DNA of 64,000 nt from Theristus sp. LFF4_11 (taxonomy: Eukaryota; Nematoda; Chromadorea; Monhysterida; Xyalidae). This document shows, in pieces, positions 13,271 to 23,177 of the stretch (positions are counted from its first letter, which is position 1; every line of letters begins with the position of its first letter). The stretch covers positions 32,698 through 96,697 of the forward strand of contig JASANC010004002.1 of NCBI GenBank assembly GCA_030248135.1, read 5' to 3'. Both the position numbers and the translations under genes were made by a program. The notes under the pieces were generated by a model. That model was given only the letters and a program-made list of their open reading frames with translations, was not told the DNA's origin and searched no databases.

Positions 13271-16200
13271 CGGTGTGTGCCCGTCGTGCGGCTTTGAGGA
13301 CCTCTAGAAACAGCAATAAAAACGGATATTCGAAATATTTGAAATCAAAAACCCGACCAAGAAACACCGTTGTTTTGCGTGACAGAAGCTTGAGAACTTG
13401 GACAGCACAGCAGCAGCGCTGAAGCGCGTGCCAGTAAAACAACAACAACAATAACGAACTGCACACGGCCAAGTGTAGCACCAAAAACAGATCACTAAAA
13501 CAATCATGCTTACCGGAACAATCAGCTCTTAACCATCTGATCGGCAGAAACATTATTGTGAATATTGTATGTTTTCGTTTCTCTGGCCGAACAAGAACCG
13601 TTGCCGACAGAGCGAATTCAACATACACCATAATAACAAAAAGTACTTCACACTGGAGACACGCGTATGTGTGTTTTGTGAAGTGAACAGCAGCAAAAAA
13701 TGGGCAAAAAATGACAAAAATGAACACACACAAAAAAACGGTTTTGCTGCGTAATATGACGCTCAAGTGGCACACGTCAAGAGCAGAAAAAATGTTTGTT
13801 TGTAAACACACACGCGCCATCCCTGCTATCATGCGCATTTCTTATTATTAAATGCCATAAAAAGAAAAAAACAAATCACGATTAAGGTGATATGAACTGT
13901 ACAAAACGTGTGATTTTTGGCAGCGAAATCGAAAACTGCTTCCACATACCAATAAGAACTTCGGACGATATCAAAACAAAAGTTGTCGACACAAAAGTTA
14001 TGAAATGCAGTAAACAGACGCATGGATGCACTGCACGGAGACCGCAGTTATGCCGCGTGCGTCTATAATCCGTTTGTTATGCATGCGGTTTCACATAATC
14101 ATAACACGTTGTTGCGACCGCGAGAATTATTTATTATTGTCGATTTTCACGATTGATCTAGACACTTTCCGGGAAGTTTTACGCGCGCGCACTTTCTCTG
14201 GAATCTGTTGGCGAAAACTGTAACTTACACCAACTGAAAGAATTAGACGAGACGATGGATTTTGGCAACGCTAAGTAACAAGGTGAACTTATAATGTGCA
14301 AAATGAAACTGAAATGTAATCAGGTTGCTCGGTAGAGATTATAAAAATGAAACTGAAAACCCACAAGCGCACGCATTAGTTGCGCGATTCAACAGTTCAA
14401 ATGTGGCACGCTGATTGGCTGGCACAATCGAAATCCATAACCATCCATAACGTTGCTACATGCATGCAAACGAAAACTGCGCAGTTACAGAAATATGAGC
14501 GCACCATGCAGGAGAGAGTAGTATCTGGTTGCAAACACAACGTTTTTTTGCACACAGCGACACCGCGTGTAAAAACAACGACGGCTATCAAACTGGCGGT
14601 GAAACAAGCGCATATTCGCAAATCCTGTCGTTTTGTCTCCCAGCAGTACAGTGATTGGCTGAAATGTAAACGTGTGGTATGACACGGTGGGTGGAGTCCG
14701 CGTTCTGATATGAATACGCTCACCACTCACTCACCGCCAGTAATCGGTGTAAATCGGCTACATGCCAATGTGTACTGTATGCTGATTGGTTTAATTTTTG
14801 AATTTAGGCAGTGATCTGATGTGAGTTTGATATTTCAATAGTACACCTGAAAAGCACTGAAACAACGGAAGAGACTTAGTGCAGATTAAATGTTTAAATT
14901 TTGAATTTTGAATTGAGAGCACTTATCATGTTTTGACCAAACCGACCGCGTTTTGGCAAGCTCCAGTGTGCAGCGATTTTTTTGTTACCGGGAAAAGCAC
15001 TCGATTTGCGGTAAAATATCATCAGCGAAGACTGACGCCCTTGCAGCACATGTGCGTGATTCATTAGGAAAACAGCTTTTATTGATCTGAAATTTGATTA
15101 TATATGCACACGTTTTTAATATAAAACAGTATAGACTTTGCTGCGGTTTTTTTCTGCAGCGGTTTTGCTATGACTTCGTGCTAAACGCATCGGAAATCTG
15201 GACGCAGCAGAAACTGATTCGTTTTGATTGATTCACACAGTTTCAATCCTGTGTATGTGTGTTACATTGTACGATACATGATGTGAATAGAATGAGTAAT
15301 GCACGCTGACAATATGATTTTTTTATTGGACCGGAAATAATATTTGCTTGTATGAAAGTGATGATTAAGAAATTTCGTGAGAAATCATAAAGGTGATAAA
15401 AATTTGATAACGATAACGGTGGCTGCACAGCAATAGTTTTTTCATACCACGTTTGTGCCGTGTCATAGAAACGACGATGGTTTTTCAATTTGAAAAGTTC
15501 TAACCTCAGCTGTGCATACCGTATAAATTCGCAAATGCATTGTAACTCTGTTGCAAAGCAGCTATCTTTTGTGGAACGGAACAACCTAATTTAACTTTGT
15601 TACTGAAAATTTTGCTTTGTCACCTTTTTTGTTGCACTAATCGGGCCGAAACCGCAAAAACAATGTTCTGACGCCTTTGGGGAAGGCACTGGGACAGGGT
15701 TGCTAGAAAAAATTTTCTACGTGGCTAAAGTAACTTTTATTTAACGCGGCATGTTTAAAGTATATGTGCATACGGTCATGTTTTACTTAAAATAAAAGTT
15801 TTCTGTGTGGCCGGGACTTACATTGTAGGCAAAGCATCATCGCTGCTAGAAATCAAATGTCATTTTTAAACAAACAGGTGAAATTTAAAAATGGCATAAA
15901 GGTAACGTAATAAACTGATCTGTGAGTCAGTGAGTCAGTTTTATTCTGCAGTGCACACTGCACAGCACGGCATAATACCATGAGCAGTCAAGCCAAAAGA
16001 CAACAGAAACAAAAAGCGTACAGTGAAGCAACCGAATAATTTACAGCGGAGGACGATAAACAAAAACACATGAACTCAGAGACGAACAACGTAAGACGAG
16101 CAAAAAAACGAACGAGTGATAAATAAAGCACAGCGGTACAATGGTAAATCTTTAACAGAAGTTTCGAGGTTTGGTTACAATTTTGGCAAACTTTGATGTC

Positions 16201-18261
16201 TTACTGCGGTCTAGCAGTTTGTCAGCTAGAGCAGTATTGTTGATAGCACGCTTGAAAGCCGAGAACGGCCGAATGACAACGGACTGATCCATCCAACCGG
16301 TTGTAAACGGAAGCCATAGAACACACATAGCGGGTGACATTCGACTAGCCGTACGGTGCGCCGGTACAAAAATGCAACGTGAATGGTTTGCACGTGCACT
16401 GAGACGAGTCCGGTGAGCCACCAGTGGCTCGACTCGAAAACCCGCGAATAACACCAGACATACATTTGTGAGCGTAGACGAAACGATTTACGAATACACT
16501 GACTGGAACAACGGCAACAATTTCAGGCTGGAGAGTGAACTGTGTACGTGGTTTCGTTGTCAAGATTTTCGTTAATATCACGGAATGAATTTTTGAAGCA
16601 GGACTTCAATTTATATTGCCATATGAACCAAATACAATAAGAATGTAATTAAAATGAAATGACATTTATGTACAACAATGTTCCAAACAGCAGACACGCT
16701 TTGATGCAGAATGGGGTTCTAATTGAATTAAAGTGCATTTCATTTTATTTTATTTTGTAAACGCGGAAAAGTCTGCACAGTCACAGCTTTCATCCGGATT
16801 TTTCTGAAGCAGAAGCAAACAATTAAAATTTCGAAAGTGCCGTGAAATAATGTCAACTTCTGACGCAATTTTTAATAAGAATTATGAAATACAAGTATTA
16901 TATTTTTGTGCGAAGGAGGCTGAGTAACGTTGAATGAAAAGTGTGGAAAAGCCACAAAGCTGACAAGGTGTTTTGCGCCATAGTTCGAATATGAAATAAA
17001 ATAAATTTATTTATCTAGATCTAGATTGTCAGAAAAGATTCTTATTAGGACACGTTTACTGTACTGAGACACGTTTAATAAGAAAGATAATAATTTTAAC
17101 TATTACATAGTTCTCAATTTTTTGAAAAGACCCGTTACTAAAACACTACAGATGTTATCAAATTTTTAGGTTCTGCGACTTAATGCGTTTGCAGACGTAG
17201 CAAGGAAACTAGTTTTAAGTTTTGTGGCAATTCAAAACATACTAAATTACCCGGCCCTATTTAGTGGACTCTGATCACTCGGATCACTTTGCCATTTTTG
17301 AATTCCCGCGTCATGCATGAGACTGTCATGCAAAATAAAAGACCATACCTCATCAAGCACAAGCTACATAAGTCAGGTATCAAACCGACGAAGTACAGAT
17401 TACACTAAAAAAATAAATGTTGATTGAATCGACATTTTTCAAATGATTAGCTTCACTGCATCGTCAGACTGAAAAAGCCAAAAGTTCATGCAGCATCGGC
17501 CACTTACTTCTGATACAATTGTCTGGCAAGAGAACAAGGAACTAAACTTTGATGCCGAAAAGCTGACAACGAAATAACCGCTGTCGGAAGCCAAGAAGCG
17601 CGTCACAGACGCGTGTGTGTGCACTTTTTTGTTGTTGTTGTGCGGTTTCTGACGGCGACTGGGGAACAGTGAAATCGAGCAAAGTAGTAGCTCGGTAACG
17701 GTGTTTAAAGGCGGTAATACCCGTGATATTGCGGTAAGCGCCACATGATGTGTGTGTGTGGTGTGTATTTGTGTGCGGTGGTTAGTTTTTTGTCTCAATT
17801 TTTTTATGATAACGTGTGATAACGAATTTGTTGACGCGGACGCGGCTTAGAAAAATAATGTGACATGACCGAAAAACAAAGCAATGTTTTTTAAAAAAAG
17901 TGTGCTTTAGATTTTAGGGTACCCTAAATTTTAATTTGTAACAGGTAATTTTATTACCGTAAAGGTTCCTTCCATTTATAAGACCCCCAAAAATGGGCGG
18001 AGCGGAGTGTCACACGGCGGAAAACCAAAAAGTTCAAAATTTTAACTTTGTGAGTGACAACAGTACTGGAGGTGGAGGTCAATTTTTTTAAATTACTTAT
18101 TAAAAATTATTTTTTTTTCACAAAATTTATCCACTTAATCGTAGCATCATAGTACAGTTAAGTATTGAATAGCTGCTTTGAAATGAAATTTTAATTGTAT
18201 AACTTGTTTTTTTAACATGTAAAAAATTTTTTTACTACTCTTACTACCATGTGCAAAAATT
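13271..18261. other. Intergenic stretch without a supported gene
   Basis: AT-rich with short ORFs. The minus-strand reading at 16454-16152 has a somewhat protein-like run (VIRPFSAFKRAINNTALADK) but no recognised family and no splice context. 17160-17332 is a dispersed repeat with a copy at 37970-38138. Nothing else can be supported. Confidence 0.5.
17160..17332 (+). repeat. Dispersed repeat, copy 1 (partner at 37970-38138)
   Basis: Shares 'ctgcgacttaatgcg', 'gtggcaattcaaaa' and the exact end 'cccgcgtcatgcatgagact' with 37970-38138, at moderate identity in between. No terminal repeats or coding capacity were seen. Confidence 0.6.
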
Positions 18262-18269
18262 ATACAATT

Positions 18270-18714
18270 ACCGTATTACCTCCAATAAACCCCCATGGGG
18301 GATCAATACGTCAGGGTGGGGTTTATTGGTGGGGGGGATTATTGGTGGGGGGTGTCTTACAAACAAATTCTAGGGGTGGGGGTTTGTTGAAAAATGGCAA
18401 AAATACCTTGCATGGCAGGCAAGAAAGTCGCAAAAACTTTTACTCTACATAGAAATTTCCTTTTATAACAGCCTTTTGTAATGAAATTACCATTAACTCA
18501 TCCATTTGGGGCCTTTGGTAGCACAATTTCATCATTTTCACTGCAACCAGCACTGAATTCGCTGGGCATGTGTTTCAAACAGGTTTCCAATAATCCCCCA
18601 TGGGTGATTATTTGTGGGGGGGGGGGATTATTCGGAAACTTGTCGTGGGGGTGGGGGTTTATTGGTGGGGGGATTAATGGTGGGGGGGGGGGGGGGTTAA
18701 TGGGGTAATACGGT
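18270..18714. mobile_element. Family F element, copy 1 (445 bp, 8-bp TSD)
   Basis: Terminal inverted repeat ACCGTATTACC / GGTAATACGGT, flanked by an exact 8-bp direct repeat ATACAATT (18262-18269 and 18715-18722). Subterminal arms are palindromic and G/C-run rich ('aataaacccccatggggg'). The core is shared with copies at 47185-47645 and 59426-59898. There is no transposase, so it is non-autonomous. The TSD length fits hAT-like or other 8-bp-TSD superfamilies; the TIR does not begin with CA, so the class is left open. Confidence 0.85.
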
Positions 18715-18766
18715 ATACAATTACTACCCCCCTTAAAATTTTGGCATATCTCGGACGTCGAGCCTC

Positions 18767-19493
18767 GGGTTGTTAAACAAAAATCGAAATTCTTTTGAAA
18801 CTAAAAGTGACTTAAAAAAACCAAAAATGCCGATTTTTTTAAATTCGAAAATTTTTCCTCTAATACACTTTGAAGCCTCAATTTCGGCACAAATTTTGGA
18901 AAGTTAAACAAAAATTTTCTTTGATACCGGTATTACCTCGTAAAACTTTCAGAAGTCGATTTTGGACCGTTTTACTGACTGATTTTAGGCATCAACAACT
19001 TCTGCGATGAAGTTTTTGAGCGTCCCACAGCTTGGCTTACCATTTCCGATGCAGGTAAGGTGACAATTCGCCTCGCAGTCTTAATTCTGAGCGTCCGAGC
19101 CGCTCCGTTTTCAAGCGCTACGTTTTCTGGTTGCTGTTTCGTGTCCTGTCGTTGCGATACGTTTGGTGTTTTTTCGAATTTCAAGCCGGTATGTTTGTTT
19201 TCACTTCAGCTGGGGACAATTAGTGACGTTTTGAGGGTCAAAACACAAGAAGTGGCATGGTAACGGTTTGGAAAGGGGGTAAATGAGGTCACCAAAACAA
19301 AATCATATAAGTTCCGCCATACGGGAGTCATTCGGGAGGCGCATGCATATCAAATGTGGTTCTTCGAACTCCCTGATTGATTTAGAACAACTTAGAAATT
19401 TGGAACAAAAATAAAAACAACAAATTTAGAAAAACGGCGAATTCATATATTTGATTTTTGAAATTTAAAAAAAAAATTTAAAAAAATGACGAT
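18767..19493. mobile_element. Family E0 element, decayed copy
   Basis: Starts with 'gttgttaaacaaaaat' and follows the E0 body (shared 'tgcgatgaagtttttgagcgtccc', 'gacaattagtgacgtt', 'ccgccatacgggagtcattcgggaggcgc') but lacks the intact right terminus. It is more diverged than the copies at 20075-22524 and 52322-53044, so it is probably an older insertion. No coding capacity. Confidence 0.75.
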
Positions 19494-19771
19494 CCTAGTC
19501 GGGCCTCACTGAACCTAAAGGTTCTAATTTTCAAATTTTTTTAAACTTTAAAAAATTTACAAAAATCAGGATTTTTTATTTAATTTTTTTAATTAATTAA
19601 GAAAACGAGTTGTTGTCAGTACCGAAGACGAGGGCTGGAGCTTCTTTTTTAAAACGCACGCGCACCTCGCATCCGCATGCTCATGCTCATGATCCACTAG
19701 CGCGCGTGCACACGCTCCGGCCCCAACAAAAACTTGTTCAAAACGCAATTGTTCTGACATCTACAATCTTG

Positions 19772-19850
19772 AAAAGGCTTGGCTTAGGTTAGGATTAGGT
19801 TAGGAATAGGTCTGGCTTAGGATTAGGCTTTAGGATTAAGATTTGAATCA
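19772..19850 (+). repeat. TTAGG-like degenerate repeat
   Basis: A run of 'ggcttaggttaggattaggttagg' type. The same motif, inverted, lies at 52040-52090, and 'ggcttgacttaggttaggg' is a component of the tandem array at 61636-64000. It is therefore better read as a relic of that array family than as an interstitial telomere. Confidence 0.5.
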
Positions 19851-19914
19851 AGTCCGTTTTAGCAATGTCCGGCAACGCGCGTGTTTTACCTGAAGCGGAT
19901 TTTAGAAAAGAAGG

Positions 19915-20074
19915 GCAGCCAAGACGAGGGGGGTGGGGGGGTACACCCCCCCAGAGCACCCGAGACCTCCGCGTGGGGGGGGGTGGGGGGGGGGCACGCG
20001 ACACCCACCCCCCAAAACCTGACACTGGACCATCCACACCCCCCCCCCCTCGAAATTTGCTAGACACCCCCCAG
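19915..20074. mobile_element. Partial family E3 (G-run) sequence
   Basis: Alternating G and C runs with the E3 internal phrases 'cagagcacc-gagacc' and 'ctcgaaattt'. It is truncated where the E0 element begins at 20075. The same phrases occur in complete E3 copies at 21032-21588 and 22532-23013. Confidence 0.6.
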
Positions 20075-20668
20075 TAGGGTTGTTAAACAAAAATGAAAAT
20101 TAAAAAAAAGTGATTAAAAAAAACAAAAATGCCGATTTTTTTTAATTCGAAAAATTTTCCTCTAATATGCTCTGAAAACCTCAATTTTGGCAAAATTTTT
20201 CGAAAGTTCAACAAAAATTTTCTTTGATTATACCTAGAGATGTAAGGGTCAAAAAAAATTTTTTTTAATTTTTTTAAAAAAAAGTAAAAAAATGAGCATT
20301 TTTTTATTAAAAATTTTTGAAATTTTTTTTTAATGTGCCCTGAAAATGCCGTTTTTGGCATAATTTTTCGAAAGTTCAACAAAAATTTTCTTTGACTTTA
20401 CCTTGTCACTTAGTCTTCAACGCTGCAGGTGGTATTCTGGATTGATTTATCGACTGTTTTTAGCCTTGGTGAGTGATGATCGACTCGCGCATTGAAGTAC
20501 TTGAGCGTCGCAAAGGCTAGTTCAACAAATTCCGATGCCGCTAAGGTGAGATAGAAGCAGAGAACTCACATTTACGCATCGTTTTTCAGGATCTCGAAAG
20601 GTTGAAATTGCACTGTCTGCCAGACTGCCACTGCAAGCGTAACTTCGTTGGTTGCTCGTTGCTGTTTC

Positions 20669-21661
20669 CATAGTTGTTCCAGAGCCGAGGGGTTGGGGGG
20701 GGCCGATATAGATAGCTGGAGCAAATTTTCTAGATAGATAGATAGCTGGAAAATTTTGGGGGGGCCGCGGGGGGGGCCATGTGACTTTGGGGGGGGGCCG
20801 GTCAAAATTTTGAAATTTGATAGATAGATAGCTAAAACGCTAAAAAGCTATAAAAACAGCAAAATAATGCTAAAAAATCAAGTATAAACGCGTATTTTAC
20901 CTAAAATTAGCGAAATTTTCAAGAATTACAAGCAAAAATGGTCAATTTTGGTCAAAAATTGACTCATTTTATGTCTTCGAAGACAAATTTTTTGGATAGA
21001 TAATAGCTGAGCCGAAAAAACGTGTTTGATACAGTACCGTGGGCCCAAACAAATTTTCGAAGGGGGGGTATGGTGCCGTGGGGGGGGTGCCGACCAAAAA
21101 GTGAGGGGGGGTCCAACCTATGGTAACGTGGGACCCCCCAGGGGGGTCCCATGGGGGGGGTGCATTTTTTCAAAATTTTCTGTGGGGGGGTCCACCCCCC
21201 CACCCCCCCATGAATTTTTTTCGCTTAAATTTTAAAGGAAAAACGCTAAATTTAGCTGCAAAATCTTTGAAATTACAATGAAGATGGTCAAGTTATCATA
21301 TTCAGCTTATATTATAGACTTTATAGACAAAAAATCATGATTTTCGAAAAAAAATTTAGGGTGTGCAGAAAATTTTGGGGGGGGGGGGCTCCGCCAGACA
21401 AAATTTCATGGGGGGTGTGGGGGGGTGTCGGCCAAATTTTCGAGGGGGGGGGGTACCATGGGGGGGGGGGCCCGGTTTTAGGGGGGGGGGGGTGGCACGG
21501 TGCCCCCCCCCCACCCGACGGTCTCTGGTGCTCTGGGGGGGTGTACGTACCCCCCCCACCCCCCCCCCCCCCCCCGCCCGCGGTACTGGTTTTATAGAGA
21601 TAGATTCGAAAATTTTTTGGGGGGGGGCGGCCCCCCCAGGCCCCCCCCTAGAACAACTATG
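20669..21661. mobile_element. Family E2 element, copy A, inserted in E1
   Basis: Termini CATAGTTGTTCCAG / CTAGAACAACTATG, starting with CA as hAT ends usually do. Exact TSD GCTGTTTC at 20661-20668 and 21662-21669. It contains tagatagatagctg repeats and an E3 insertion at 21032-21588. The short copy at 39573-40052 shows what the element looks like without E3. Confidence 0.9.
21032..21588. mobile_element. Family E3 element, copy A, innermost insertion
   Basis: Termini CAGTACCGTGGGC and CGCGGTACTG. TSD GTTTGATA (21024-21031) against GTTTTATA (21589-21596), one mismatch; the uninterrupted E2 copy has a single GTTTGATA at this point. Interior is dominated by long G and C runs, with strong foldback and quadruplex potential. 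ORFs here are low-complexity Gly/Pro artefacts. Confidence 0.85.
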
Positions 21662-22531
21662 GCTGTTTCGCCTCGTGTCGTCAGCATGATCACACCGGTT
21701 TGTTGTTGAACTTGTTTCCGTGTTATTTGAGGTGAATTGAGAGGCAAAACACGAGACGTGATATCGTCGGTGGGAAAATGGGGTCGCCGAAACCAAGTCT
21801 GAAATTTTCACCCTCCTCCCATATGAGTGGGTGTCATATGGTAAGTCGGTGGCTCCTCAGATGGCGATATTCGGACTCCTGAAAAATTCTGAACAATTTT
21901 CATTTGAAAAAAAATTAAAAAAAAATTTTTTTTTAAAGAAAAAAATAGAATTTTTTTTTCTTGACATCTCTAATTATACCTCGTAAAACCTTTAGCAGTC
22001 GATTTTGGGCCGTTTTACCGACTGATTTTAGGCTACGACAACATCTGCGATGAAGTTTTTGAGCGTCCCAAAGCTTGGCCTACCATTTCCGATGCAGATA
22101 AGGTGACTATTCGCCTCGCAGAGCGTCCGATTGTGCTCGCTGCTCCGTTTGCAAGCGCTACGTTGTCTGGTTGCTTGCTGCTTCGTGTCGTGTCGTCGCG
22201 ACACCATCAGAAGAATTGATCGAATTTCAAGGCGGTATGTTTGTCTTCACTTTAGCATTAGTTTAGCTGGGGACAATTAGTGACGTTTTGGAGGTCAAAA
22301 CACAAGAAGAGGCATGGTGACGGTTTGGAAAAGGGGTAATTGAGGTCACCAAAACAAAATCTTCAAAGTTCCGCCATACGGGAGTCATTCGGGAGGCGCT
22401 TGCATATCATATGTGGTTCTTCGGACTCCCTGATTGATTTAGCACAACTTTGATTTTTGAAATTTTTAAAAAAAAATTTAAAAAAAAACAAAAATGACGA
22501 TTTTTGTTTTTTTTAACAACCCTACCCCCCC

Positions 22532-23013
22532 CAGTACCGTGGGCGAGGGGGGGTGGGGGGGGGTACACCCCCCAGAGCACCAGAGACCGTCGGGTGGGGG
22601 GGCACCGTGCACCCCCCCATCGGACCCCCCCTCGAAAATTTGGCCGACACCCCACCCCCCACACCCCCCATGAAATTTTGTCTGGCGGAGAAATTTTTTG
22701 TCTATAAAGTCCATAATATAAGCTGAATATATGATAACTTGACCATCTTCATTGTAATTTCAACGATTTTGCAGCAAAATTTAGCGTTTTTCCTTCAAAA
22801 TTTAAGCGAAAAATTATCATGGGGGGGGGTGGACACGGACCCCCCCACAGAAAATTTTGAAAAAATGCACCCCCCCCCCCCATGGGACCCCCATGGGGGG
22901 GTCCCACGTTACCATAGGTTGGACCCCCCCCTCACTTTTTGGTCGGCACCCCCCCCCACAGCACCATACCCCCCCCCCCCCCTTCGACAAATTGTTTTGG
23001 GCCCACGGTACTG
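22532..23013. mobile_element. Family E3 element, copy B, next to the EB1 promoter
   Basis: Starts CAGTACCGTGGGC and ends GCCCACGGTACTG. It shares the G-run interior, 'aaattttgtctggcgga' and 'gtccataatataagctgaatat' with copy A in inverse orientation. The left flank was altered by the adjacent E0 insertion, so no TSD is claimed. Its right end lies about 165 bp before the EB1 start codon. Confidence 0.75.
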
Positions 23014-23177
23014 TTCGGTACTGGTTGTTGTGGCCATCAAAATTGTAAAACTACAAAGCGTCGTTTCGAAACCCTAATTTAGATCTATCAGACTATCTAG
23101 GTTAGACTATCAGAGGCAGAAAGAGAAAGAGAGAGAAACTTTTTTGTGAAATTCTCGAAACTATCCAATTCCCACAA

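Larger units (their letters stand above)
20235..21972. mobile_element. Family E1 element, copy A, inserted in E0
   Basis: Termini TAGAGATGTAAGGG and TTGACATCTCTA. Exact TSD ATTATACC at 20227-20234 and 21973-21980. It contains a nested E2 element at 20669-21661. A second copy in opposite orientation is at 52166-53649; that copy lacks E2 and shows the empty site. It is distantly similar to E0 in the segment around 'gaagtacttgagcgtcgcaaag' (E0: 'gaagtttttgagcgtcccaaag'), so E0 and E1 look like sister families. Confidence 0.9.
20075..22524. mobile_element. Family E0 element carrying a nested insertion (outer layer of a four-level nest)
   Basis: Termini TAGGGTTGTTAAACAAAAAT and the inverse ending TTAACAACCCTA, flanked by CCCCCCAG on each side (the right side has two extra Cs in the C tract). 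The E0 body is present only at 20075-20234 and about 21981-22524; the middle is an E1 element inserted with its own 8-bp TSD. When the insert is removed, the E0 body matches the intact copy at 52322-53044 end to end. Non-autonomous. Confidence 0.85.

Noticed and set aside
13242..13838. 198-codon hydrophobic minus ORF
   Set aside because: Runs through T-rich DNA upstream of CBFB with competing ORFs in other frames and no recognised motif.
18262..18722. Family F as a Rho-like or bacterial terminator hairpin
   Set aside because: Eukaryotic context, multiple dispersed copies and an 8-bp duplication show a transposon.
19772..19850. Interstitial telomere
   Set aside because: The repeat is irregular and matches a module of the 61.6-64 kb array better than a pure telomere repeat.
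19865..21811. Several ORFs of 60-151 codons rich in Gly, Pro and Trp
   Set aside because: Products of long G and C runs in E2/E3 elements.
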